Translations under genes and position numbers: made by a program | The notes under the pieces: generated by a model | Told to the model about the DNA's origin: nothing | Databases searched by the model: none | Seen by the model: only the letters and a program-made list of their open reading frames with translations | Assembly (NCBI GenBank): GCA_021399435.1 | Contig: JAJTUP010000149.1 | Coordinates: 19,182-83,181, forward strand | Reading direction: 5' to 3' | Length of the DNA: 64,000 bases | Origin: Diaporthe sp. PMI_573 | Taxonomy: Eukaryota; Ascomycota; Sordariomycetes; Diaporthales; Diaporthaceae | Part shown: one piece after another, positions 1 to 10,389 of the stretch | How positions within the stretch are numbered: position 1 is the first letter of the stretch | How the letters are laid out: each line of letters opens with the position of its first letter

Positions 1-117
1 GTGCCTTGATAATATTTCCCTGGGTTCATTAAAGCGGAAGATAACTCCAGAGGCTGCCTTGTATGGTAATTCAACCGCGAGAATTCCGTGAGGCAGTCGA
101 TTGCAACGTTGATGCAT

Positions 118-907
118 CTATATTGAGTTACAACGTCTAGTCATAGAATTTGCCAGCCAACATTCCATCTGAGCATCAATTGGGCCTATCGTCGACTTAC
201 CATCTCCCTCAGGATCGACGCTCTTGTTGTCTGAATCGAAAGGGTCAACCCATTCATGGCGATAAATGTCTCGTTCTGCAATAGTGAACCCATCCATGTC
301 CCGCATCCAGGAGAACAGATTGCGGGTAACTCCTTCTGAAAGATCTCTCTCTCGATCTAACCAGCTATAGTCCACTTCATATGCTTCATCCTCAGCCTGC
401 GAGCTGTCAATAATGTAATCCTGAGACACTACAGGTATGGATCCTGTTGTTTGTATGTCCTTCCTACCCCCGACACAATTCCATGCGACAGACAGAAACT
501 GAAGGTCATGCTTGGCTGGACAATGTGCGTGAAGCTGAACACCAAGATCGGCGTCTCTGATGTCCGTTTCTCCCAAGGGAGGATACGGGTACATTGGGGG
601 AAATTCTCGGCGTGGTTCTTGGGTCAGAAACATCAGTCGGCATTCATCAGCTCGTGAGATAGAAGTTGCGTCGTGATGTATCGGAGACACCGGCTCCTGG
701 ATAAAGGAGAAAAGGGTACCAGTCCAGGCAGCTGCGTGAAGGTCAATCCTATTCAGACCAAGGAGACTGGAGGTGTTCCGTAAAAAGTCTTTGTGCGCGC
801 CTGTGATGATCCCTCCAAGCCAGATACGAAATATGGGGACTCCGATCAAAGAACATGCGAGCCAAGTGGTGTAGGTTCTCAGGTCCTTTCAATTGCAGCA
901 TGGCCAT
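118..907 (-). pseudogene. Hypothetical fungal protein gene, frame-disrupted
   Basis: I do not recognise the family. A minus-strand frame of about 240 codons ends at 118 and reads as a plausible hydrophilic protein with an acidic C-terminal half rich in D, E and W. It has no ATG at its 5' end. The best ATG is near 907 in another frame, which reads about 50 codons (starts MAMLQLKGPENLHHLARMFF) and stops near 740-760, where the long frame takes over. This fits a frameshift or an unrecognised short intron. No membrane segments or known motifs are seen. It lies head-to-tail with the DUF7924-like pseudogene on the same strand. Its base composition is normal, unlike the mutated DNA further right. 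Confidence 0.4.
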
Positions 908-1424
908 TGTGCCTTGCAGCCATGCACCGCAGGCGTTGGCTGGTATGCTAGACTCATAAAAAAATGCTGCCCAGGACGGCTTTCATACTGCGAGCGTTGG
1001 CGCTTAGGGTCAGGAGTCTATCGAACTGGCGTAGGCAGCGTTTCTTGAAAAGCGAGGGTCTAGGTGTTTCTATGTGTCCCGATTGCCTGTATAGTCCTCG
1101 GGGTGCATGAGGTATAATTTTTCTGTTGTCCAGCTTGGCCAAGGGGAGAAGTAGTGCGGCGGCCAGTGCCGCCCGACTCTGTGGCGTTGTGGAGCACATG
1201 TGTACTAGCGCATGCTTGCTAGAGCCTGAGTGCACCCGTACCTGAATATAAGGGCTGTTTGCTCTTTTGCGTCGGCACACACGTGCAGGTACATGATATA
1301 GGCCAGCATATTTATGTTAATAGTAAAGCTGAGACTTTGTGCCTTCTGAGTCAAGGACCATGTTTTGCGTCGCCCTGTTGGAGCTCACTAGCTTGTGCTG
1401 TTGTTACCCATGGCAAATTTTGTC

Positions 1425-2425
1425 ATACTGCTGCCACTTGAGCTGCTCTGGCGTTTGCAGCTTGGATAAAGCCGTCACGATATCATTTGGCTAAGTCCCT
1501 GGCATTCCTGAACGCGGTGGCTCCACGGCGGAAACTAGTAACGTTGCCAGTCATCCCCCATGTGTCAACTCGGGTCATGTGGTACTCGGGCCGTCCTCCG
1601 TCAGTCGACGATGCCGTGACATGGTGGGCGTACAACTATGTCGAGATGTAGGTATAGGCCGGGCCATCATACTGTGGCTCCAGTCTACCGTAGTTCTGCA
1701 GGCTGCGTGTACCGCGAGATCCAATGGCTCTATCGTAGCGAGCTTGTCGCGTTGCCACAGCTGCACTGCCGTCTGGGTCTTTGACTTCCAGGAAGAAGTT
1801 TGGCGCCATCCGCTTGTCCTCCATTGCCAACGGGATGATGTGGCTAGCGAGCTCGTCGCGGATTAATCGGTCAGGTTCATCGGAATATGCACTGTAGTAA
1901 ATGTCTGGATTTGCCAGGGCAAGAGTTCCGTCTGTAAGCGGCTTGAGATTGCCAAACACGGTGTTTCTGTCCAATAGATGATTGGCTTGTCTCTGGCCGC
2001 TTATGGTTGGGATCACATCTGCCTTCACATCATCTTCGTCCTTCGCTCGGGCATTTCTCTCGAAAGGTCTTAAAGGCGCTGTTGGAGACCTTAGAAGGTG
2101 AGAGTGACGACCTCGGTACAGCTATTGCTGCCATGTCCTCTTCCAGGTCTGGCTCCTTTGCCGAGTATATTGGGTGAACGCCATGGTCGATGCTGCTCGA
2201 AGCCGTGGTTATATAAGGGGGTTGTAGATTTCTTGGTCGTGGTCGTCCCTGAGGTTGTTGGGAGTGGTGTTGGATCGATGGACTTGGTCGCTCGGCTTCG
2301 CGAAGAGGAGCTCATGGCGCCGATGGGCTGGTGGCTGCTTGTTACCGGAGGATACCTTCGGAGATCACGCAAGTCTGGACCGCCGTGCCTTGCAAACTGA
2401 GCAAGCTCTCTAGTGGCAGTGGGTG
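1425..2425 (-). pseudogene. DUF7924-like (PD-(D/E)XK nuclease-fold) protein, broken
   Basis: This resembles a large fungal-specific family, annotated in related genomes as DUF7924, whose core is thought to be restriction-endonuclease-like. Recognisable parts in order are: a Ser/Thr-rich N-terminus starting near 2314 (MSSSSRSRATKS) with an upstream PDLRDLR segment; a linker with SLSPSKVS; the core with NPDIYY, then APNFFLEVK, whose E-x-K could be the nuclease signature, and RQARYDRA; and a C-terminal GATAFRNARDLAK block followed by FIQAANARA. The gene is dead. There is a frameshift after FEQH (near 2190), a TAG plus a small deletion near 1609, and a TGA after DLAK. Family assignment is from memory of related sequences. 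Function is unknown. Confidence 0.68.
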
Positions 2426-2429
2426 TAAG

Positions 2430-3690
2430 CTCTTGGGCAAGCCCTATCGGAGGCGAAGGACAGGAGGTCGTGTACAGGTGCGCCTGTCGAGTTCTTTTAA
2501 GGCACTGTGGATAAGAGGGATGTTGGACAATCTGTCCCATAACTGAGGCAGATATTGCCAAGAGTTGGGATGTTTAACCGGTCGTCTTGCGAAGGGTTCT
2601 CGACTCTTTGTAGGAGAATCGTTCTGCTGCGAGGGCCTGTCGGCGTGCTTTCGCTCTCAATATTGCGGTCTCGCCATGAGTGACCCATTGTTGAAAGCCG
2701 AGATCGAGAGTGGAAGTTGGGGTATATTTAGGTCGCCGCGAGGGTCGCCGCGTCGCTGCTGGGGGCTCGCGTTTGAGCTGGTGCGCGCTGCAGGAATGCT
2801 TTGGTCGGTTGGAGAGGAATGTTTTATGCATGCATGCGGGTCCGCAAGTCATTTCTCCGGGATGCTGTCAGCCAGCCATTAATCGTTTATTGATAGGAAT
2901 GCATGCAGTTGGATAAGACCCATGGGCCAGTCATTCCTGGAGGGTCAAGGCACGGACGGTCAACACAAGCCCGTTTCGGAAGGGCAATCTATGTACAAGC
3001 GAGATGGTGTTGACCCCGCCCGCCTGGTGCAACCGGGCGCCTAAAAAAGGATTCACGTCAACGTGAATCTGAACATGTGGCAGCCCATGTTGACGATATT
3101 TGTTGAGATCATTTCGGTACTATCAAGGTTTCTTAGTCGCTCTACTGTTTGAACGTAATGTCCATGATCGTCGCGGCACCAGTGGGAAATGAAATGCGGC
3201 GAGTCACGACATTATGTATGGGGCTTATAGCGTGCTGACGTCATTTGTCGATATGACTTATAACTCCGAATGCTGATGGTACAACTGTGTGATGCTTGAG
3301 CATGTGTGAGCCCACTGAAGCACGCGGCTATTGGATTAGAGAAAGGTTTGCTAGTGTATTGTACAGACAGACAGACAGATCTATTACGCCCGGTAGGCCA
3401 ACGCCCAAAGGGCTCTGAAGTTAAGATTACATACATCTCTCTAGTTCTTGCCTTGATCTCGCCAAACCCATACGGTTCTCGCCTTGTTCCTTCCAGTCTT
3501 GTCATTGCTTTTCTTCTTAGTCCCCGTGATTGTTAGTAGTAGCAGGTCAACTTGTGAGCATCCAAGTGTCATGTCAAACTTTATGAGAAGCCGATAGTTT
3601 ACTACTCGTAGTTGATTATACCTGCTGCTATCAAACCCATTTCATGACCCCCTCACCCCCGGGACTTCAGATGTCAAGCCAGATTTCAAG
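2430..3690. other. Intergenic, no gene supported
   Basis: Short ORFs occur on both strands, but none has a recognisable domain or a convincing start. A perfect 9-bp stem palindrome lies at 3050-3069. A short ACAG run sits near 3363. Confidence 0.4.
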
Positions 3691-3700
3691 GACTCTGCCT

Positions 3701-4030
3701 CTAAACATCGGATGCATATCCACTGCTTAACCGGCCTTGGGCACTTCTCCACTCTATGATTTCTTCTATATGTTTAATATTGCTCATCTTAATCGCATAC
3801 TCTGTAATTGTGATAGTACCGGCAGTATTATCTCCGTCGAAAAGCCAGGCCATATTCTCCAAAGTACGTCCTCGAGTTTCGGGGTAGTAGAGCCAAATGA
3901 TGACGACCATGGGCACTAGGATAACCACAAATATGAAGTAGTATTTCCGCTGTATGGCTTCAAGGGCAATCGGGTTGATAAAATTGTTGAAGAAAACAGC
4001 GATACCGGTACCGGTAAAGCATTTGGGATT
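3701..4030 (-). pseudogene. MFS sugar transporter, C-terminal fragment only
   Basis: About 110 codons encode the last part of a fungal sugar-porter MFS protein. A segment GTGIAVFFNNFINPIAL precedes the final membrane helix, followed by the hallmark YYPETRGRTLE, then the cytoplasmic tail ending in SDV before a stop. Full proteins have roughly 500-550 residues, so about 80% is missing. Upstream of 4030 (to about 4300) I see no continuation of the family. This is a deletion relic that would have been a plasma-membrane hexose or related sugar carrier. It lies close to the alpha/beta hydrolase pseudogene on the same strand. Confidence 0.75.
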
Positions 4031-4379
4031 GATCTAAGGAAGCTAAATAATCCATATAAGCTACAGTCTTTGTCCTGTATCTAGATATCTCTTTCCTACT
4101 CTCTAGTAGTTAATCTGAAGTCTTACTTTGTAAGCAAGCTACTAAGCTTCCTTTACTTGTGATATATACGATACGACTATATTCACTACGTACTGTTTGA
4201 CAGCCACCTCACTTCCGCATAACAGGCCTTTGGGTCGGAACGCTCAGACAAGCCATTACAAACAGCACTCGGCTTCAGTAAAGACGACCTTTATAACACT
4301 ATGTTAATGATAGCTAAGGATAACAAGGAAGTCTAGTCTTAGGAATGGAGTACTGAGCAGTAGGCCGGGGGCGGACTTC

Positions 4380-5447
4380 TCAGTCAGCACTGAGACTGGC
4401 TCTGTTCTTGCCGAGGTTGTTCTTGAAGAACTGGGTGAGCTTGTGGAACGGGATGAGGCCCACGCGATCGTAGAGGTCGATGTGACCGGCACCTGGCACC
4501 CAGAACATCTCCTTCGGTTTAGCTGCACGCGTATATGCATCCTCGCTGAACTCACGCGAGTGTGCCTGGTCGCCCGCAATAAACAGCATCGGACGCGGCG
4601 AGATAGTCTTAATATCGTTGAATGGGTAGAAGTTTATAAACTTCGTAAAACTTGAGAGCGTTGGACGCGTCGTGAGCTCTGGCGACGAGCCCTCAGGCGT
4701 GAACTCGCCACGCCTAGTGTGGTAGAAGTTGTAGGACTCGCGGTTGACAGGAGTTGACTCAGACGTGAGCTCATTCGGAGTGCCACCAGTATACTGAACC
4801 TTGCCGCTGCCTATCTCGATCCAGCGCTACCGCGCTGCCTTGGTAATTATATCCTTGCGCTGCTTGATGGTTTGCGACTTGTGCGGCCTATTGTGGGCGC
4901 CAGCACCCATATTGTACATACTTGACGTTGCGATGGCCTTTATGCGCGGGTCAATCTTGGCTGCGCTGATGACGAAGGAGCCGCTGCCATAGATGCCAAG
5001 GGCGCCGATCCGCTCGCGACCAACCAACTTGTTTGTGCCGAGATAGTCAACTGCTGCGCTAAAAGCCTCTACATAGAGCTCTGGCGATACAGTGTTGCGT
5101 GGCTTGCCCTTGCTGCTGCCCCAGAACGGGAGGTCGAGCGAGACTGTGACAAAGCCCTGTTCAGCCAACTTTATGGCGTAGAGGTTTGAGTTCTGCTCTT
5201 TTACTGCACCTATAGGGTGACTGACGACGATGGCTGGCAGGTTGATGCTGTGATTGACATTGTTGCGGATGAAGAGATTGCCTGCGATAGTCGTCTGGTA
5301 TTGGCTCTCGAAGGTAATCGGCTGTATTGTTACGATATTACTACGGTAGAAGTTGTTGGCTCCGTACGACATATTCTGTGCCGTTGCTGACATTGTATGA
5401 AGAATCGTCGTCATGCCGAGCGCGGCGATGCCGCCGTGTCCCATCAT
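4380..5447 (-). pseudogene. Secreted alpha/beta hydrolase (YcjY/dienelactone hydrolase-like), one in-frame stop
   Basis: A 355-codon frame from ATG 5447 to TGA 4380 is interrupted by a single TAG at codon 207 (near 4827), consistent with CAG to TAG. The N-terminus looks like a signal peptide ending near ATAQN. The fold then reads clearly: oxyanion region VVSHPIGAVKEQ (residues 75-85), nucleophile elbow LGIYGSGSF (about 150-158), FIAGD acid region, and the catalytic His in GAGHIDLYDR near the C-terminus. In the paralogue at 7007 the elbow is GICAGG with Cys as nucleophile. Here that position is Tyr153, which would remove catalysis even without the stop. Substrate unknown. It is divergent from the 7007 gene, 1.56 kb away. 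Confidence 0.85.
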
Positions 5448-5689
5448 CTTTATAACACTACCGTAGGTTGGTAGTTGGGTCTGTACACGGAGTTAACTGT
5501 GGAAGTTTGGAAATGGAATTCGTCTGTCTCAGGGGGCATGTCGTTGGTCTTATATAGTTGATGAGGCCAGTAACAGGACATTGCACCGCCATCGCTTGCG
5601 TCACTAGGTCGCCTACATTGGCCCCATGGTGCATACAAAAGATACACTCAACAAAGTCTCCATCTCAATGTGCCAATGTTACCAGGTTT

Positions 5690-5703
5690 CCCCCCCCCCC
5701 CCC
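5690..5703. repeat. Poly-C run (14 bases)
   Basis: An uninterrupted homopolymer in the divergent intergenic region. Its length is prone to sequencing and replication error. Confidence 0.9.
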
Positions 5704-6964
5704 GCCCCAAATGGCCTTGGTCAAGTTCCGATCCCCGGCAATGGCCCACGGCCCGCAATGCGGACCGCTACCGGTCCGAGAATCTAGGTAATAGCCAAGC
5801 ATGATGACCAAAAAATATTATGCGGGGGGAGGGATGAATATTTACTCATCGTTCCCGCCCCTTCAGGTATCTTTCTTCGCAGTCGGTGTGATCAGTAATC
5901 GACGATCACTAATCCTTGTGCCTTGGGTAAATAATTTCTATTTCTAATTATCAGCGAGGGAGGCAGCGCTGATCATGGCGGAGCCTCTAATTAGCGCCAC
6001 GAGGACAGTAAACGTCAAGCCGCTAGCACCCTCCTGTGGGTCTAAAGTCTAAACCAACGAAATACCCGCCTCTAGTTTAGCGCCAAGTCGAGGATCCATA
6101 CCCACAGCCAATCTCTGGGATGTTTCAAGTCCGCTGGCATCTGATTGCCCCGGAGTTAAGCTTAAATGTCCGGGTTTTCAACTAAAGTTTGCTTCATGCT
6201 ATCCAAGAGTAAGTTCATCTTGGGATCGATGCACCAAAACTACCTTGACTGACATCCTGCAAAGGTCTTGCTCAGTATATTCACACCCTACGCCTCTATT
6301 GTTGTGTGGGTTATATTACTGGGACGCCTGGATCTCTCATTTTTAAGGTTGACACTGTGTCATGTTGAAAAGAAATACCTGCCCTACGCTATGTCTCTTG
6401 ACGTGCAGAAATCTGCAGGTCGGAGGCAAGTCCGCTATATACCCTGAGCAAGCACCCGTGATGGAGAATAAAGGTTAAATTAATTAACTGAGAGGGCATT
6501 GTGACATGATGTTCAAATTGTGGATAAAATTCTGTATTCTTTATTATCATTCATGCAGTAAAAAGCTTGCGGCAACGCTTACTTGAGTTGTCAAGCGACG
6601 GTTAGAAAGGGCTAGACTGGATAGGCTCAATAATAGGCTTTGAGGGCATGTTATACGTGTAGATGACGAATTAGGATTGATACTCCGCTTTGGCAAAGAA
6701 GATATGTCGAGGCGGAAATGCGGAAATTGCCCTGTCTGACCTCTGCGGACTTTAAGAGGGAAAGCGAAGCCCTCATAGTTTGTCCTCGGAGAGATCATTA
6801 ATCATGACATCATCCGAGTTACAACTGTTCTCTAGTGTTTTAGAGTCAAATGTTAACTCCCTTAATTCCGCATTTCTACATGAAGGCGACCGTTATATAA
6901 CCACGGAGTCTAGACTCGCCATGATCAGTACTCCTACATTAAAAACTCTTAATTCTCACCCGCA

Positions 6965-6996
6965 ACTCATTCTCACCGAAACTCATTCTCACCGAA
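6965..6996 (+). repeat. 16-bp tandem repeat in the 5' leader of the intact hydrolase
   Basis: Two perfect copies of ACTCATTCTCACCGAA stand directly before a third partial copy that runs into CACCATCATG at the start codon. They probably lie in the 5' untranslated leader. Confidence 0.85.
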
Positions 6997-7006
6997 ACTC
7001 ACCATC

Positions 7007-7912
7007 ATGTCGGCAGTCTCGATCGTCAAAGGATCTATCAAGCTCGCTGGCTTACTCTTCAAACCATCCTCCCTTTCCAACAAGGCTCCAGGCCTAGTTG
7101 TTATTCACCCTACTGGAGGCGTCAAAGAGCAGACCGCCAGCACGTATGCCAAAAAGCTTTCCCAACAGGGCTATGTCGCTATATGCTACGATGCGTCCCA
7201 CCAAGGGGAGTCGGAAGGGTTGCCTCGATATCTTGAGGACCCAGCAGCAAGGGTGACGGATGCATCTGCTGTGGCGGACTACCTCCAACGACTTGATTAC
7301 GTCGACGCCAACCGCATTGGCATCGTGGGAATATGCGCTGGCGGTGGATACGCTGTTGCCGCTGCCAAAGGTGACCACCGTTTCAAGGCTGTCGCCGTTG
7401 TCAGCGCTGTCAGCATGGGTCACGGCGTCCGCCTCGGACGTAGTGGTGACGATAACCCAGCCGAGAAAGTTGCCGTGTTAGACCAAGTCGCCCAGTCTTT
7501 GCAGGCTGAGGCAAATGGAGGCGAAGCGGTCACTGTCCCAATTATGTCTCCTACCTTGGCCGAAAACCCAACAAAAGACGCTCGAGACACATACGAATAC
7601 TACCTGACGCCACGGGCACAACATCCGAACTCGCCAAACAAGATGCTACTTCGGTCAATGCAACTACTCATGAATTTTGACCCATGGCACTTTGCCGATA
7701 TTTACCTCACCCAGCCTGTGCTCCTAGTCGCGGGCGAGAAAGCAAGCACGAGGTGGCACACAGAGACGCTCTTTAAGGTGCTCGATGGAAAGAATAAAGG
7801 ATTAAAGAAGGTCATCATGCCTAACGGCGGACACATAGACTTCTACGACCAGGAGGATTATGTCAATCCTACAGTACAAGAGATCACGGAGTTTTTTAAG
7901 CCGGTAGTCTGA
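7007..7912 (+). CDS. Alpha/beta hydrolase, dienelactone-hydrolase/YcjY-like, intact
   Basis: A 301-residue single-exon protein. Starting at this ATG is supported by the CACCATCATG context and by the first conserved strand following shortly after. Family marks are the oxyanion segment VVIHPTGGVKEQ (about 31-42), the nucleophile elbow GICAGGGY with Cys110 in the GxCxG position as in dienelactone hydrolases, VLLVAGEKA (about 238-246) carrying a candidate acid, and catalytic His276 in GGHIDFYDQ. There is no signal peptide, so it is probably cytosolic, unlike its secreted paralogue at 4380-5447. It would hydrolyse an ester, lactone or amide; the substrate cannot be told. A TIR element begins only 63 bp after the stop codon. 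This is the only clearly intact recognisable gene in the window. Confidence 0.9.
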   Translation: MSAVSIVKGSIKLAGLLFKPSSLSNKAPGLVVIHPTGGVKEQTASTYAKKLSQQGYVAICYDASHQGESEGLPRYLEDPAARVTDASAVADYLQRLDYVDANRIGIVGICAGGGYAVAAAKGDHRFKAVAVVSAVSMGHGVRLGRSGDDNPAEKVAVLDQVAQSLQAEANGGEAVTVPIMSPTLAENPTKDARDTYEYYLTPRAQHPNSPNKMLLRSMQLLMNFDPWHFADIYLTQPVLLVAGEKASTRWHTETLFKVLDGKNKGLKKVIMPNGGHIDFYDQEDYVNPTVQEITEFFKPVV

Positions 7913-7975
7913 ACTTCAGTTCTAGTATAACATGGTTTATAAGCAAACGGTAGATTTTCTACTACATTATTGTTA

Positions 7976-8268
7976 CGGGGTACAGTGTTTCACGTAGCTT
8001 AGCGCGATGAATTTTCTTGGTCGTCGGTACTATAAGTACCTGACAAGCTTCCGCCACTCTAGAAAGCAGAAGCAACAATTTATCTCATTCTTCTTTTATT
8101 ATAACCTGAAAAACAGTGCCTGTGTCTGATCAGAACCAAACACTTGCTTTTGTCGCCTTCGCCCCACTTCCGGCCCTTTTTCATTATCTCGTCTTTCTTC
8201 GCGTTGGAGCCCTCTCTCAGTTTTCTCTCTCTCTGAGGGTCTAGCAGAACGCGCACCTATGCTCGACT
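7976..8268 (+). repeat. Left terminal inverted repeat
   Basis: The less mutated arm of the TIR element. It pairs with 10034-10330. Confidence 0.75.
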
Positions 8269-10033
8269 TGGTGGCCCGTTTTTACTAGTGATCTGGCCCG
8301 GGCTTTGAGCTAATTGCGTGGCCTTTGAAGAATGAGGAGAGAATTTGGAGAGATGGGGTTGGTCCCAGCAGCATGGTGCGCTAAATTAGAGAATGAGTTT
8401 GGTTGGCTGTGTAAAGAGGTCATGATTTGTGCAAGTGGGGCCGAAAGAGTGATGTCCCGTTTCGATTTGAAATCTGCGGGGGAAGTAAGGAGCGCATGCC
8501 AAGACAGACCCGGCCGATACGTCGATACTAGGGGACTAGCTCACATGGTCCCAAATAATTTATCTGGACAACAAATAGGCTGCGTGGCATTATACTTGTG
8601 CCATTGGCTCTCAGCATAACCACTCCTTAGTTTAATTGCCTCAGAATTCTTCTGTAGATATGTTTACCTGAAAATCTACCTTTGGACATGCTATAGAAGT
8701 AGGGCGGCGCTGGTGCCTTATGATAATTATAGTACCTTCTCTTACCGGACTAGGTTTACCAATGGCCTAGATATAGTCCTGTTATTTTGGCCTTTATTTA
8801 TGCTACAACTGCCGCTTTTAGGTCGACAGGGAGTTATATATAGCCTCTCCGTGCTTCGCGTTAAAAAAGGAGAGCAGTAGAAGAAGTAGGCCAGCCCAGC
8901 CCCAAGCGCTTACTAACTACTCTAAAATGAGATACCAGCCTGTATTTTAGTTAGTAGAACGGTCTGAAATAGAATAAACAGCTATCTTCTTTCTTGTAAT
9001 TAGTTGCTTCTAGGTATTATTAAATATATAGGAGTTAGGAACCTTAACAATTATATATATACTAATAAGCGACTAAATTATAGTGTTGGGTTGTTATAGT
9101 ATCTCTTATTCTATCTATATCTTGCCTAATTGTCTATATTATTACTACCGGCATTTAAAAAGGGCAAGTAACTATATAGAGGCACTATAGCTCCCCCGTA
9201 CTAATTAATATCTAATCTTTTATATATATAATATTCTACTTTCTTAATACTTTTGACTGCTTTAAGATAAAAGAAGTTAAGATTAGGACGGATTAGAGTT
9301 ATATATTAGACTAAGAATAGCTATATATTTTGCTTTTTCCTATTAAAAGCTGTATTTTAGTCGGTATTAGATAGGGTACTAGGTTGTAAATAAAGTAGTA
9401 TATAGGCTCTATATATACTAACCTACCCTAGAAAACTATAGGAAACTTCTCGGCAGTCTAATTAAGTAGTCTATATAATTAGCAATATTATTTAAGAGAC
9501 GTTATAACTATAGCTTATATATAATTAACATAATATGGTTAGTTGCTAAATGCTACCTTAATATAGTTAAAATTCTTTTATAGATATAATAGGCCGAATA
9601 TTATTATTTTTTAATAAATTAATAGTTTATTATTAATAAATTAAAGTATAGAAATTATTAAAAGATATTAAATATATAAAGCTAAAAAGCTAATATCTCT
9701 ACTATTCTTCTTTAGTTAAATATAATAATTACTCTTTAATTTCCTTTTTAATATATTTTTAAAAAGATATTAAGGCTATTTATATTATATTTAATAAATA
9801 AAAGCTTACTATACTATATTTTAGTATAAAGAAATCTATAAGTCTAAAAATATAAAACTTATACTAAATATATAAAATAAATATATAGCTACTATTTAAG
9901 ATTTTCTTTTTATCTTTTTAAGATTTTAATTATATAATAAAAATAACTAACTTTTATTATTTTATTTATTCTCTATTTCTATATATTTAAAATTAAAATA
10001 CCTATAAAATACTAAAAACGTAGACATTAAAGC
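8269..10033. other. Interior of TIR element, no supported gene
   Basis: A 95-codon plus-strand ORF at 8332-8619 has no recognisable domain. Part of it (8346-8385) matches 36456-36500 at the DNA level. From about 8640 rightwards the DNA is extremely AT-rich, with TA steps everywhere and no long frame. Confidence 0.5.
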
Positions 10034-10330
10034 CAAACACAACAGGTGCCCAAGTTTTGCTAGCCCCTCTAAACAAGAGAGAGAGGGGAAACTGCTAGAG
10101 AGCTCCAACGCAAAAAAAGAAGAGATAATAAAAAAGGGCCGGAAAGGCCATAAAGGCAATAAAAGCAGTATTTGGGTTCTAATTAGACAATATCACAAGT
10201 TATCAAATAATAGAAGAATGAGTTAAATTATTGCTTCAGCCCTTAAGAGGGATAGAAGCTTGTCCGGTACTTATAGTACAGACGGCCAAGAAAAATTCAT
10301 CATACTAGCTATATAAAACACTACACCCCG
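10034..10330 (-). repeat. Right terminal inverted repeat
   Basis: The more mutated arm of the TIR element. It pairs with 7976-8268. Confidence 0.75.
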
Positions 10331-10389
10331 TAATATACTCCTCTCCGGCCCTTTACTCTCCAGAGTAGAAGGATCAACCAAACCATGCC

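Larger units (their letters stand above)
5448..7006. promoter_or_regulatory. Intergenic region between divergent hydrolase paralogues
   Basis: No gene is supported here. The region separates two related hydrolases transcribed away from each other and should hold both promoters. A TATA-like TATATAA lies at 6894-6900, about 107 bp upstream of the 7007 start. A 14-base C run lies at 5690-5703. Confidence 0.45.
7976..10330. mobile_element. TIR DNA element with about 295-bp inverted arms
   Basis: The left end begins CGGGGTACAGTGTTTCA and the right end, read on the minus strand, begins CGGGGTGTAGTGTTTTA. Both are flanked by TA, compatible with a Tc1/mariner-type TA target duplication. The arms match along about 295 bp (7976-8268 and 10034-10330). 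The shared GATGAATTTT, CTATAAGTACC, TTCCGGCCC and GCGTTGGAGC blocks are easy to see. The right arm carries many more T/A substitutions than the left. The interior (1.76 kb) has no recognisable transposase, so this is a non-autonomous or destroyed element. It inserted just after the intact hydrolase. Confidence 0.75.

Noticed and set aside
8332..8619. 95-codon ORF inside the TIR element
   Set aside because: No recognised domain, no transposase motif, and the reading seems unrelated to the element structure.
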